Notes: generated from the sequence alone by a model not told the origin. Counted from the stretch's first letter, positions 1-8,910 are shown. The stretch is DNA of 64,000 nt from an uncultured Azohydromonas sp. (GCF_937926365.1 NZ_CALAOH010000169.1:25195-89194), one strand, 5' to 3'. Program-made: numbers and translations.

Positions 1-1869
1 CTCCTCCGCGTCATGCAGCAGGATGCTCTCGGTGAGTTCCAGCGCCAGCAGCCGCGGCGGCAGCGACGCCGCCTCCAGCGCCGCCTGCACCTGGTCCACG
101 AAATAAGGTTGCTGGAACTGCAGCGCCGAGACGTTGACCGCCACGGGCACCTCCCAGCCCTGGCTCAGCCAGTGGGCCGCCTGGCTCACCGCCTGCGTCA
201 GCACCCACTCGCCGATAGCCACGATGAAGCCGCTGGTCTCGGCCACGGGGATGAACTCGGTGGGCGGGATGTCGCAGCCTCGCTCGGGGTCGTGCCAGCG
301 GATGAGCGCTTCCACGCCCATGAGCCGCCCGCTGTCCAGGTCGTGCTGCGGCTGGTAGGCCAGGCGAAAGCGCTTGCTCGCCAGCGCCAGCCGCATGGCG
401 TGGTCCAGACGGATGCGCGAGCGCGCATCCAGCGGCTGCTGCACCGGCAGGTGCAGTCGGTAGCCCGCGCGGCCTCCGGCCTTGGTGCGCTGCATGGCGT
501 TCTCGGCATGGCGCAGCAGGTCGTCGGCGCAGGCACCGTCGATGGGATGCACGGCAATGCCGATGCTGCAGGTGAGCGTGAACTCCGAACTGTCGAGCGT
601 GAGCGGCCGCGCCACCGCCTCCAGCGCGCGGGCCGCGGCCAGCTCCGCGCCGTGCCTGTCGCAGCCGCGCACCAGCAGCGCGAACTGGTCACCGCCCAGC
701 CGCGCCACCACGTCGCCCTCGGGCACGCACTGCTGCAGCCGGTCGCGCATCTCGCACAGCACGCGGTCGCCGCCCTGGTGGCCCAGGCTGTCGTTGACGT
801 GCTTGAAGTGGTCCAGGTCCAGCACCAGCACGGCGAAGTGCTCGCCGCCGGGCAGCGCATCGGCGGCGGCGCGCGCCACCGCGTCAGCGAACTGGGCGCG
901 GTTGGCCAGCCCGGTGAGCGCGTCGGTGCTGGCCAGGCGCTCGATGCGCTGGTCGGCGGCGATGCGCTCGCTCAGGTCACGGAAGGAATACACCCGCCCG
1001 ATGGGGCGGCCGTTGACCCACTGCGGCAGCGTCACGCGCTCAATCACCTGGCCCGAGCGCAGCCGCAACAGGTCGCTGGCCTGCATCAGTACCGCCTCGC
1101 GCACCGCGTCCAGCCGCTGCTGGTAGCGCACCGGATCGATGACGCTGCGGCGCATCCAGTCGTAGACGGCGGCGTCGTTGCCGTCGTGCAGCAGCGTCTC
1201 GGGCAGCGCCCAGATCTGCGCGAAGCGGCGGTTGAAGCTGCGGATGCGCCCGGCCAGGTCGGTGACGAGGATGCCGTCGGCGGTGGACTCCAGCGTGGCG
1301 CGCAGCTGCGCTAGCAGTTGCTCGCGCTCCTGCTCGGCCTGGCGCTGCGCGCTGTGGTCCTGCAGCGCCACCATGTACAGCCGCGGCGGCAGCGGGCGGA
1401 TGCGCCGCGTGAGGTAGAGCGTGGTGCCATCGGCGCGCTGCAGCAGCGTCTGCGAGCACAGTTCGGTGGCGGACGCCGGCGGCTCGGCGGCAGCCTCGAC
1501 CCAGAAGGCGAAGTCCTCCGGCGTGGGCAGCAGCGTGCCGGCGCCGGCGCCCAGCACCTGCGCGCGCTGCAGCCCCAGCAGCTGCAGCGCCGCCTCGTTG
1601 ACGGCGCACACCCGCTGCGTGTCGGCCTGCACCAGCCACACCGCCTCGTTGAGGTTTTCGATCAGCAGCGTCCAGGCCGCCAGCAGGCCCACGCTCTCGT
1701 CTTCCTCGCCGGCGGCGCCGGCCAGCAGCGCCAGCGCCTCGGCCGCCGTCCGCTGCGAGGCCACGGCCGGCACCTGGGCCGGCGCGTCAGGCGCCGCGGC
1801 CACGCCCGGCCTGCCCGGAGCGGCCACGTCCCGGGTCGGGCTGCACGGCAGCGGACCGCGTGCCTTCAT
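1..1869 (-). CDS. PAS-PAS-GGDEF-EAL cyclic-di-GMP protein (3' end outside window)
   Basis: The gene reads leftward and runs off the window, giving 623 residues without a stop from ATG at 1869. Two PAS-like segments (about residues 60-300) precede a GGDEF domain (about 330-470) and an EAL domain (from about 490). The GGDEF signature reads RLGGDQF, with Gln where the catalytic-site Glu normally stands, and the upstream RxxD inhibitory site is absent (PEGD). The EAL part keeps GVEALI, NVSALQF and ELTES. By family knowledge it should hydrolyse c-di-GMP while the cyclase half is probably inactive or only binds nucleotide. No transmembrane segment is seen, so it is likely cytosolic. It begins 44 bases after the HD-GYP gene and is probably co-transcribed with it. 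The later EAL metal ligands are outside the window, so activity cannot be settled. Confidence 0.88.
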   Translation of the reverse strand, partial: MKARGPLPCSPTRDVAAPGRPGVAAAPDAPAQVPAVASQRTAAEALALLAGAAGEEDESVGLLAAWTLLIENLNEAVWLVQADTQRVCAVNEAALQLLGLQRAQVLGAGAGTLLPTPEDFAFWVEAAAEPPASATELCSQTLLQRADGTTLYLTRRIRPLPPRLYMVALQDHSAQRQAEQEREQLLAQLRATLESTADGILVTDLAGRIRSFNRRFAQIWALPETLLHDGNDAAVYDWMRRSVIDPVRYQQRLDAVREAVLMQASDLLRLRSGQVIERVTLPQWVNGRPIGRVYSFRDLSERIAADQRIERLASTDALTGLANRAQFADAVARAAADALPGGEHFAVLVLDLDHFKHVNDSLGHQGGDRVLCEMRDRLQQCVPEGDVVARLGGDQFALLVRGCDRHGAELAAARALEAVARPLTLDSSEFTLTCSIGIAVHPIDGACADDLLRHAENAMQRTKAGGRAGYRLHLPVQQPLDARSRIRLDHAMRLALASKRFRLAYQPQHDLDSGRLMGVEALIRWHDPERGCDIPPTEFIPVAETSGFIVAIGEWVLTQAVSQAAHWLSQGWEVPVAVNVSALQFQQPYFVDQVQAALEAASLPPRLLALELTESILLHDAEE

Positions 1870-1913
1870 GCACGCCACTCCGGCACCAGCGGCGCCGGGC
1901 CCGCATCGAAGAA

Positions 1914-3260
1914 CTAGGCCACGCGCTGGTGCGGACAGAGGTACTGCTGCACCTCGCGCGGCAGCAGCGCCGGCTTGAGGCTGCGCCGGATGCCCAGCCC
2001 CGGCGCATGCTCCAGGTCCAGCACCGTCGCCTCGTCGCGCGGCACGCTCGGGTCGAACACCAGCACCCGCGGCTTGAGCGGGCGCGCGGCGTTGACGCCG
2101 CTCACCAGCGCGTAGCGCTCGTCGGTGAGCTGCACTACCGAGCCCGGCGGGTACACGCCCATCATGCGCACGAAGGCGCTCACCAGCATTTGGTCGTACT
2201 TGGTCTGGCCTTGCGTGTACAGCAGCGACAGCGCCTCGTGCGGTGTGAGCGCATTGGCCGGCAGCGGCGGGTTGCACAGGTTGTCGTAGCGGTTGACGAG
2301 ACCGACGATGCGCGCGGCCTGGGTCAGCCGCGCCAGCTCCAGCTGCTGCGGGAAACCGCTGCCGTCGGCCAGCTCGTGGTGCTGGCCGATCACCAGCATC
2401 ACTTGCGCACTCAGCCCCATGCGGCGCCCGTGCAGCACGCCCAGCGCCACATGCTCGCGATAGAGCTTGAGCTCGGCCGCGGTGAACTGCTCGTCGAGCG
2501 TGCGCACGCGCTCGGGCAGGTACACCTTGCCGACGTCGTGCAGCAGCGCGCCCAGCCCCAGCACCTGCAGCTCGGACTCGGGCAGGTTCAGCAGCCGTCC
2601 CAGCAGCAGCGAGATCACGGTCACGTTGAGCGCATGCGCCGAGCTGCGGTCGCCTGCACCCTCGGTGAGCAGCCGGATGCAGCTCTCGGGGTCGCCCAGC
2701 ATGCGCTGCAGCAGCTCGCTGGTGAGCACCTCGGTACGCTCTCGCGCTTCCACGGGCTCCCCCGCGCGCAACAGCTCGCTGGCCTCGCGCAGGCCGCGGA
2801 TGGCGTCGCCGTAGCAGCGCTCGCACTGTTGCTGGGCCGCACGCTGTGCCGCCAGCAACTGACGCCGCTGGTGCCGTGCCATCTCCTGCTCGGCACTCAG
2901 GGCGGCCGTGGCGGCATCGGCCGCGTTGCCGGTTTTGGCTTCGGCCTCAGTCGTGAACACAGCTTCCGCCTCTGGCACCGCTGGGGCCACGCTCTCCGGC
3001 ACGGGCTCCGCGGCCGCGTCCTCGGTCTCGTCTGGATCGCTGCCCACGGCGGCGGCAGAGGCCGCAGGGCGCTGCAGCACGCTGCGCAGCGGGTCCCAAC
3101 GCACACGCTGCAGGCCCAGGCCGCGGATGGTGTCGATCTGTGCCTCGCTGCTGATGACGAAGCTGCCTCGCGGAAACGGGTGCGAGATCCAGCTCAGATC
3201 GAGCTGGACGTACATGCCCGGCCGCAGGTCGCGGACGTCGATGGTTTGAAAAGACGACAT
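1914..3260 (-). CDS. DUF3391/HD-GYP cyclic-di-GMP phosphodiesterase
   Basis: About 448 residues. The N-terminus (RDLRPGMYVQLDL) is the DUF3391 domain usually found before HD-GYP domains. An acidic, alanine-rich linker follows, then the HD-GYP domain from about residue 190. The metal and substrate motifs are LLHDVGK (about 240), REHVALG, HHELADGSGFP (about 293) and NRYDNL. The hallmark GYP reads GFP. The family hydrolyses c-di-GMP to pGpG or GMP in the cytoplasm. ATG at 3260 is preferred because it opens the conserved SFQTIDV start; an in-frame GTG four codons upstream (3272) is possible, and neither has a good Shine-Dalgarno. It lies directly upstream of the GGDEF-EAL gene, suggesting a two-enzyme c-di-GMP turnover unit. 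Confidence 0.9.
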   Translation of the reverse strand: MSSFQTIDVRDLRPGMYVQLDLSWISHPFPRGSFVISSEAQIDTIRGLGLQRVRWDPLRSVLQRPAASAAAVGSDPDETEDAAAEPVPESVAPAVPEAEAVFTTEAEAKTGNAADAATAALSAEQEMARHQRRQLLAAQRAAQQQCERCYGDAIRGLREASELLRAGEPVEARERTEVLTSELLQRMLGDPESCIRLLTEGAGDRSSAHALNVTVISLLLGRLLNLPESELQVLGLGALLHDVGKVYLPERVRTLDEQFTAAELKLYREHVALGVLHGRRMGLSAQVMLVIGQHHELADGSGFPQQLELARLTQAARIVGLVNRYDNLCNPPLPANALTPHEALSLLYTQGQTKYDQMLVSAFVRMMGVYPPGSVVQLTDERYALVSGVNAARPLKPRVLVFDPSVPRDEATVLDLEHAPGLGIRRSLKPALLPREVQQYLCPHQRVA

Positions 3261-3370
3261 CAGGTTCAGCACGCCGACAGCCGTCGCGCGGCATGCGCGC
3301 CAGCCGCTGGGCGTTTTCAGCTATGTCGTCTTTGTCGGCTGCGGTGGCCCAGACTTAAGCTTGGCGGCGA

Positions 3371-3805
3371 TCAACGCTGAATGCGCGTGGACAGGACGAT
3401 GGCCGACATGGTTCGCTCCACGCCCTGCAGCGCGCCGATGCGGTCAATGAGCGCGTCAAGCTCGCCGATGGAAGCGGCCGAGAGCACGGCGATGAAGTCG
3501 AAGGGACCGCTCACCGAGTGCAGCAGCCGCAGCTGCGGCACGCGGCGCAGTGCCGCCTCGATGGCGCCGCCCTGCTTCGGCGCGGCCGTGATCAGCACGT
3601 GCGCCTGCACCAGCGGGCCTTCGGCCTCCTCGTTCACCACCACCGTGTAACCCGCCACCACGCGGCGGCGCTCCAGACGCTGCAGCCGGCTCTGCACCGT
3701 GGTGCGCGACAGCCCCAGCCGCCGCCCCAGCTCGGTGGTGCTGGCACGGGCGTTCTCGCGCAGTAGCGCCAGCAGTGCGCGGTCGGTGTCGTCGAGCTCG
3801 GCCAT
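3371..3805 (-). CDS. Lrp/AsnC-family transcriptional regulator
   Basis: 144 residues, the normal Lrp/AsnC length. Residues 1-60 form the helix-turn-helix (DDTDRALLALLRENARAS, then RLGLSRTTVQSRLQRLE). Residues 65-140 form the RAM/AsnC effector-binding domain. Such regulators bind amino acids and often control the neighbouring metabolic gene. Here the neighbour is the divergent saccharopine-dehydrogenase-like gene starting 118 bases away, so amino-acid-responsive control of that gene is a reasonable inference. ATG at 3805 is the first start in frame with the domain. Confidence 0.9.
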   Translation of the reverse strand: MAELDDTDRALLALLRENARASTTELGRRLGLSRTTVQSRLQRLERRRVVAGYTVVVNEEAEGPLVQAHVLITAAPKQGGAIEAALRRVPQLRLLHSVSGPFDFIAVLSAASIGELDALIDRIGALQGVERTMSAIVLSTRIQR

Positions 3806-3923
3806 GCGCCGAATCTATACGGCAAAACGCCGAAAAGCCGTCAGCATTTCGTCGCCTTGTGGGCTGCCTGCTGCAGCGCAAGCGGCCACCATGTCCCGCA
3901 TGACCCGTCAAGGAGGACGCGCG

Positions 3924-5057
3924 ATGAAGGACGTTCTGGTACTGGGTGCCGGCCGTGTCGGCAAGGTCGCGGCGCAGTTGCTGGCCGATTCGGGCGATTA
4001 CCGCGTGACGCTGGCCGACCGCAGCCCCGGCGCGCTGCAGGACTTCGGCCCGGCCTCGCTGCGCCGGCACACGCTGCAGGTGGACGCCGCCGATCCCGCG
4101 GCGCTGGCGGCGGCGCTGCAGAGCCGCTTCGCGGTGCTCAACGCCTTTCCCTTTGACTGCGCCGCCACGGTGGCCGAGGCCGCGCGCGCGCAGGGCGTGC
4201 ACTACCTGGACCTGACCGAGGATGTGGCGGCCACACGCCGCATCAAGGCGCTCGCCGCGGACGCCGGCACCGCCTTCATTCCGCAATGCGGCTTGGCGCC
4301 GGGCTTCGTCTCCATTGCCGCGGCCGACCTGGCGCGGCGCTTCGAACGCCTGGAAAGCCTGCGCCTGCGCGTGGGCGCCCTGCCGCTCTACCCCAGCAAC
4401 GCGCTGGACTACAACCTGACCTGGAGCACCGAGGGTCTGATCAACGAGTACATCCAGCCCTGCGAGGCCATCGTCGAGGGCCACCGCGCCGAGGTGGCGG
4501 CGCTGGAAGGGCTGGAGCAGTTCAGCCTGGATGGCGTGCGCTACGAGGCCTTCAACACCTCCGGCGGCCTGGGCACGCTGTGCGAGAGCTTCGAGGGCCG
4601 CGTGCGCGAGCTCAACTACCGCAGCATCCGCTACCCCGGCCACGGCCAGCTCATGAAGGCGCTGCTCAACGACCTGCGGCTGCGCGAGCGCCCGGCGCTG
4701 CTCAAGGAAATCTTCGAGCACGCCATTCCCGCTACCGACCAGGACGTGGTGGTGATCTTCGTCACCGCTACCGGCTGGCGCGACGGCCGGCTGACGCAGC
4801 ACAGCCTCTCGCGCCGGGTGCTGGGCCGCTGGACCGGCAGCGAGCCGCGCAGCGCCATCCAGATCACCACCGCCGGCAGCGCCAGTGCGGTGCTGGACCT
4901 GCTGGCGCAGGGTCGCCTGCCGCAGAAGGGTTTCATCCGCCAGGAGCAGATCGCGCTGGACGATTTCCTCGCCAACCGCTTCGGCAGCGTCTACGCCGAC
5001 CCGGCCAGCGACGGCCAGGCGCCCGGGACGCCCTCGCCGATGCAACTGGCTGCCTGA
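3924..5057 (+). CDS. Saccharopine dehydrogenase family oxidoreductase
   Basis: 377 residues. The start is set by a strong AGGAGG at 3911-3916, eight bases from ATG. The protein opens with a Rossmann motif (VLVLGAGRVG, residues 4-13) and continues with the saccharopine-dehydrogenase C-terminal domain (around GLAPGF and the YPSNALDYNLTWS segment). Members reduce or oxidise imino-acid bonds in lysine or polyamine metabolism: saccharopine dehydrogenase, carboxynorspermidine synthase, lysine 6-dehydrogenase. The exact substrate cannot be assigned. Divergence from an Lrp/AsnC regulator supports a role in amino-acid (perhaps lysine) catabolism. A good intrinsic terminator follows. Confidence 0.85.
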   Translation: MKDVLVLGAGRVGKVAAQLLADSGDYRVTLADRSPGALQDFGPASLRRHTLQVDAADPAALAAALQSRFAVLNAFPFDCAATVAEAARAQGVHYLDLTEDVAATRRIKALAADAGTAFIPQCGLAPGFVSIAAADLARRFERLESLRLRVGALPLYPSNALDYNLTWSTEGLINEYIQPCEAIVEGHRAEVAALEGLEQFSLDGVRYEAFNTSGGLGTLCESFEGRVRELNYRSIRYPGHGQLMKALLNDLRLRERPALLKEIFEHAIPATDQDVVVIFVTATGWRDGRLTQHSLSRRVLGRWTGSEPRSAIQITTAGSASAVLDLLAQGRLPQKGFIRQEQIALDDFLANRFGSVYADPASDGQAPGTPSPMQLAA

Positions 5058-5081
5058 GCCCCGCCTCTTTCCCGTCCCAAG

Positions 5082-5113
5082 GCGGCCGTCCCGATGCGGA
5101 CGGCCGCTTTTTT
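5082..5113 (+). terminator. Rho-independent terminator after the saccharopine dehydrogenase gene
   Basis: A 10-bp perfect stem (5082-5091 with 5098-5107), a six-base loop and six T residues (5108-5113) directly follow the gene. Confidence 0.9.
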
Positions 5114-5136
5114 GTGCCATCGCTTGACATAAGGCA

Positions 5137-5153
5137 TGTGCGCATAGCGCACA
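5137..5153. promoter_or_regulatory. Palindromic operator candidate upstream of the IclR gene
   Basis: TGTGCGCATAGCGCACA is a perfect 7-3-7 inverted repeat, 110 bases before the iclR-type start. IclR-family regulators commonly bind GC-rich palindromes of this size. A plausible promoter lies downstream: ACGACA at 5171-5176, 17-base spacer, TACATT at 5194-5199. That places the palindrome near -60, a typical activator position. An alternative TTGACA at 5124-5129 overlaps the left flank. The site is seen; the binding protein is inferred. Confidence 0.55.
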
Positions 5154-5262
5154 AACCCGCCTGTGCCCTGACGACAGTGGGGGGCGGAATGCCTACATTC
5201 CGCGTACTGAAACGTGTTCGACACCGGGCCACGCAACCCGGTGAAGCCCCTGGAGACAAGCC

Positions 5263-6096
5263 ATGGCCGCCCGCCGGTCCCCCGCCACCACCGCCGCCGC
5301 ATCCAGCGCGCCCGACGAGACGGTCGAGCCGCAGGGCGCGCCCGTGCGACAGCGGGACCTGGTGGCCGGGCTGGACAAGGGGCTGCAGGTGATCGAGGCA
5401 TTCGACCAGGAGCGTCCGCGGCTGACCATCAGCGAGGTGGCGGCGCGCACCGGCCTCACGCGTGCCGCGGCGCGGCGCTACCTGCTGACGCTGTGCCACC
5501 TCGGCTTCGCCAGCCAGGACCGCAAGCTCTTTGCCCTCACCGCCAAGGTGCTGCGGCTGTCGCAGAGCTACATGCACTCGGCGAGGCTGCCGCGCATCGT
5601 GCAGCCCGAGCTGATGAAGCTCTCGCGCGAGCTCAAGGAAGCCTCCTCGGCCGGCGTGCTCGACGGCAGCGACGTGCTGTGCGTGGCCGCCACCAGTGCC
5701 GGGCGCGCGATCTCCAGCACCCTGCAGCCCGGCACCCGCGTGCCGGCCTGGTGCACCGCCAATGGCCGCGTGCTGTTGGCCGCGTGGCCACAGGAGGCCG
5801 TACAGGAGTGGATCGCGCAGCAGGCGCTGCAGCCGCGCACGCCCCAGACCCTGACCGACCCGCAGCGCCTGGCCGCCGAGATCGAGCAGGTGCGCGAGCG
5901 CGGCCATGCGGCGGTGGACCAGGAGTTCGAGCCGGGGCTGCGCACGGTGTCGGTGCCGCTGCTGAATTTCCGCGGCGAGACGGTGGCCGCGCTCAACGTC
6001 AGCGTCCATGCCTCGCGCATGGAAATGGACGAACTCCAGGAGGCGGCATTGCCGCCCCTGCGCCAGGCACAGGCGCATTTGCGCCAGATTCTTTGA
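5263..6096 (+). CDS. IclR-family regulator (PobR/PcaR-like) of the pobA operon
   Basis: 277 residues. A low-complexity Ala/Ser/Pro-rich head (1-30) is followed by a winged helix-turn-helix (about 30-90; ISEVAARTGLTRAAARRYLL) and an IclR effector domain to the end. The phrases LVAGLDKGLQVIEAFD and FRGETVAALNVSVHA match the PcaR/PobR branch, which senses aromatic acids such as protocatechuate, beta-ketoadipate or 4-hydroxybenzoate. It lies 64 bases upstream of pobA in the same direction with no terminator between, so an operon is likely. It probably activates pobA in response to 4-hydroxybenzoate and controls itself through the palindrome at 5137-5153. Confidence 0.88.
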   Translation: MAARRSPATTAAASSAPDETVEPQGAPVRQRDLVAGLDKGLQVIEAFDQERPRLTISEVAARTGLTRAAARRYLLTLCHLGFASQDRKLFALTAKVLRLSQSYMHSARLPRIVQPELMKLSRELKEASSAGVLDGSDVLCVAATSAGRAISSTLQPGTRVPAWCTANGRVLLAAWPQEAVQEWIAQQALQPRTPQTLTDPQRLAAEIEQVRERGHAAVDQEFEPGLRTVSVPLLNFRGETVAALNVSVHASRMEMDELQEAALPPLRQAQAHLRQIL

Positions 6097-6160
6097 CCCC
6101 CGCGCGGCGGCCGTTCCTGCCCGCGCCTTTCCTCCCGGACAGACTGAAGGAAACCAGATC

Positions 6161-7351
6161 ATGAGCATCCCAACGATCCGCACCCAGGTCGCCATCGTCG
6201 GCGCCGGCCCCTCGGGCCTGCTGCTGGGCGCGCTGCTGCACAAGGCCGGCGTGGACGCTGTGATCATCGAGCAGCGCAGCGCCGACTACGTGCTGGGCCG
6301 CATCCGCGCCGGCGTGCTGGAGCAGGTGACGGTGGATCTGCTCGACGAGGCCGGCGTGGGTGAGCGCATGCACGCCGAGGGGCTGCCGCACGACGGCTTC
6401 GAGATCTCCTTCGGCGACCGCATCCACCACATCGACCTGCACGCCCTCACCGGCAAGCGCGTGATGGTCTACGGCCAGACCGAGGTCACGCGCGACCTGA
6501 TGCAGGCCCGCGCCGCCGCCGGGCTGCGGACCTTCTACGAGTCGCAGGGCGTGAGCATCCACGACTTCGACGGCAACAAGCCCTGCGTGCGCTTCACCGG
6601 CACCGACGGGCAGCCGGTGGAGGTGCAGGCCGACTTCATCGCCGGCTGCGACGGCTTCCACGGCGTGTGCCGCGCCAGCGTGCCGGCCGACGCGATCACG
6701 AACTTCGAGAAGGTCTACCCGTTCGGCTGGCTGGGCATCCTGGCCGACGTGCCGCCGGTGTCGCACGAGCTGATCTACGCCAGCTCCGAGCAGGGCTTCG
6801 CGCTGTGCAGCATGCGCAGCAAGACGCGCAGCCGCTACTACGTGCAGTGCTCGCTGGCGGACCACGCCGATGCCTGGAGCGACGAGGCCTTCTGGGCCGA
6901 GCTCAAGCGCCGGTTGCCGGCGCACGTGGCGGCCAACGTGACCACCGGGCCCTCGATCGAGAAGAGCATCGCCCCGCTGCGCAGCTTCGTGGCCGAGCCC
7001 ATGCGCTTCGGGCGGCTGTTCCTGGCCGGCGACGCCGCGCACATCGTGCCGCCCACCGGCGCCAAGGGCCTGAACCTGGCGGCCACGGACGTGGGCTACC
7101 TGGCACGCGGCCTGGCCGAGTTCTACCGCGGCTCCGAGGCGGGCATAGCCAGCTACTCGGAGCGCTGCCTGCGCCGCATCTGGAAGGCCGAGCGCTTCAG
7201 CTGGTGGTTCACCACGCTGATGCACAAGCTGCCGGAGAACGGGGCCTTCGGCGCGCGCATCCAGCAGGCGGAGCTGGACTACCTCACCCGCTCCGAGGCC
7301 GCGCAGCGCGCGCTGGCGGAGAACTACGTCGGGCTGCCGATGGAGGACTGA
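6161..7351 (+). CDS. pobA: 4-hydroxybenzoate 3-monooxygenase (PobA)
   Basis: 396 residues, the family length. This FAD monooxygenase converts 4-hydroxybenzoate to protocatechuate using NAD(P)H and O2, feeding ring cleavage. Seen: the FAD GxGxxG (VGAGPSG, 13-19), GRIRAG near residue 46 (includes the substrate/NADPH arginine), the TRSRYYVQ active-site strand near 222, the LAGDAAHIVPPTGAKG FAD motif and the C-terminal ENYVGLP tyrosine. The long match to the Pseudomonas enzyme makes the call firm. The start is preceded by GAAGGAAA. Ring-cleavage genes are not in the window. A terminator follows 26 bases after the stop. Confidence 0.97.
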   Translation: MSIPTIRTQVAIVGAGPSGLLLGALLHKAGVDAVIIEQRSADYVLGRIRAGVLEQVTVDLLDEAGVGERMHAEGLPHDGFEISFGDRIHHIDLHALTGKRVMVYGQTEVTRDLMQARAAAGLRTFYESQGVSIHDFDGNKPCVRFTGTDGQPVEVQADFIAGCDGFHGVCRASVPADAITNFEKVYPFGWLGILADVPPVSHELIYASSEQGFALCSMRSKTRSRYYVQCSLADHADAWSDEAFWAELKRRLPAHVAANVTTGPSIEKSIAPLRSFVAEPMRFGRLFLAGDAAHIVPPTGAKGLNLAATDVGYLARGLAEFYRGSEAGIASYSERCLRRIWKAERFSWWFTTLMHKLPENGAFGARIQQAELDYLTRSEAAQRALAENYVGLPMED

Positions 7352-7377
7352 GCCCCGGCCCAGCGGCCACAATAGCG

Positions 7378-7406
7378 ACGGGCGCCCCTGCGGCGCCCGT
7401 TTTTTC
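7378..7406 (+). terminator. Rho-independent terminator after pobA
   Basis: A 9-bp perfect stem (7378-7386 with 7392-7400) with a five-base loop, followed by a T run. Confidence 0.9.
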
Positions 7407-7437
7407 ATTGCCGTTCCCCCACCACCGGAGACTTCTC

Positions 7438-7743
7438 GTGATCCTCGAACTGGTTGACATCCGCATCCATCCCGGCCAGCAGGCTGCCTTCGACGAGGCG
7501 GTGCAGCGCGGGCTTTCCACCGTGATCGGGCCTTTCCCCGGCTGCCGCGGCTGGAAGGTGAACAAGGGCATCGAGTCGGCCGAGCGCTACGTGGTGCAGA
7601 TCTTCTGGGACACGCTGGAGGACCACACCGTGCACTTCCGCGGCTCCGAGTCCTTCACCGCCTGGCGCGCCATCGTCGGCCCGTTCTTCGCGCAGCCGCC
7701 GCAGGTGGAGCATTTCGAGTTCGTGGGCAAGAGCCAGGGCTGA
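7438..7743 (+). CDS. Antibiotic-biosynthesis-monooxygenase (ABM)-like small protein
   Basis: 101 residues from a GTG start behind CGGAG. It has the dimeric alpha-beta barrel pattern of ABM/Dabb proteins: an N-terminal strand LELVDIRIHPGQ, a central GCRGWKVNKGIES segment, YVVQIFW, and a C-terminal PPQVEHFEFV strand. Such proteins act on aromatic or polyketide compounds without cofactors or are quality-control enzymes; the substrate here is unknown. It lies in pobA orientation but beyond the pobA terminator, so it may be only partly co-expressed. A link to aromatic breakdown is inference from position only. Confidence 0.8.
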   Translation: MILELVDIRIHPGQQAAFDEAVQRGLSTVIGPFPGCRGWKVNKGIESAERYVVQIFWDTLEDHTVHFRGSESFTAWRAIVGPFFAQPPQVEHFEFVGKSQG

Positions 7744-7805
7744 AGCCCCGCCAGCGGCTGCGCGCACGCGTGGCCCGGGACACTCGCCGCCCGCCTGGTG
7801 AGCGC

Positions 7806-8717
7806 TCAGCCCTTCACGGCCCCCGCCAGCCACAGCAGCCCCGGCGACAGCACCAGCAACGCCAGTGTGGAAACCAGCACGCCGCCGGCGGCGATCTCGC
7901 CGTGGGGGGTGAGGCGGTCGGCGTAGAGGTAGCTCGCCACCGCCACCGGCATCGCCAGCTGCAGCAGCATCACGCCCGCAGCCACGGGCGGCAGGCCCAT
8001 GATCAGGCCTACGAGCAACCCCGAGATCGTGCCTGCCGCCAAGCGGATGGAGCCCAGCCACGCGCCCTGGCGCAGCCCGCCGTGCGACACCGTCACCAGC
8101 GCGTAGCCCAGGCTCAGCAGCATCAGCGGCACCGTCATCGAGCCCACCAGGCGGGCGCTCTCCAGCACCGGCGCCGGCACGGACAAACCGCTCCAGCGCA
8201 GCACCACGGCCGCGGCCACGGCGAAGACCACGCCGCGCGGCATGCGCGTGCGCTGCGGCGATGAGCGCGAGAGGATCCACACCGCCACCGTGTGCTGGAG
8301 CATCGACGTGATGGCGAAGGCTGCCACCGCGATGGCCAGCCCCTCCTCGCCAAAGGCCAGCTGCGCCATCGGCAGCCCCAGGTTGCCGCTGTTGGGCAAC
8401 ACCGCCGCCGGCAGCAGCGCGAGCACCGGCAACTTCAGCAGCCGCAGCGCCAGCGCCGCCATGGCCGCGGCCAGCACGAAGCCCAGTACCGTCGCCGCCC
8501 CGGCCTGCAGCAGCGCCTGACCGGACAGCGGCGTGCTCAGCAGCGTGTGAAACACCAGCGCCGGCGTAGCGAAGTTGGCGGCCAGCACCGAGATGAAATC
8601 GCCCGGAAAGGGTTTCTTCTTCCAGGCCCAGAAGGAGCCCACCGATGCGCAGGCCACCACCGGCAGCAGCAGCGCCGCCATGCGCAGGTAGAGGGTCAGG
8701 CCGTCGAGGAGAGTCAT
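7806..8717 (-). CDS. AEC-family transporter (auxin efflux carrier type)
   Basis: 303 residues with about ten hydrophobic segments arranged as two five-helix halves. Family landmarks are FATPALVFHTLL in the first half and VLPNSGNLGLPM with its Asn/Gly-rich break in the middle. AEC members move small carboxylates such as malate or malonate across the inner membrane; the substrate is not predictable. ATG at 8717 fits the first membrane helix, but no clear Shine-Dalgarno is visible. It converges on the ABM-like gene. A second, unrelated-looking AEC gene is at 20881-21918. Confidence 0.88.
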   Translation of the reverse strand: MTLLDGLTLYLRMAALLLPVVACASVGSFWAWKKKPFPGDFISVLAANFATPALVFHTLLSTPLSGQALLQAGAATVLGFVLAAAMAALALRLLKLPVLALLPAAVLPNSGNLGLPMAQLAFGEEGLAIAVAAFAITSMLQHTVAVWILSRSSPQRTRMPRGVVFAVAAAVVLRWSGLSVPAPVLESARLVGSMTVPLMLLSLGYALVTVSHGGLRQGAWLGSIRLAAGTISGLLVGLIMGLPPVAAGVMLLQLAMPVAVASYLYADRLTPHGEIAAGGVLVSTLALLVLSPGLLWLAGAVKG

Positions 8718-8867
8718 GCGAGGGACGCCGCAAGCGGGCGATGGGCGAGAGCTGTCCGCTCGACGGCAGGAAACCAAGTGGTGGAAGCCGGCGCGATGTT
8801 GGCCGAAGCCGTCCTTGCCCCGGCTGTGGTCAACGCGTATCGCGAACCGAAGGCTTCGGAGCCCACA

Positions 8868-8900
8868 AAGCAAAACGCCAGCCGGTGAGGGCTGGCGTTT
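8868..8900 (-). terminator. Terminator of the tRNA-Phe transcript
   Basis: An 11-bp perfect stem (8873-8883 with 8890-8900) ten bases beyond the tRNA 3' end. On the minus strand it is followed by a T-rich stretch (TTTTGCTTTG). Confidence 0.7.
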
Positions 8901-8910
8901 GCTGAAGACT

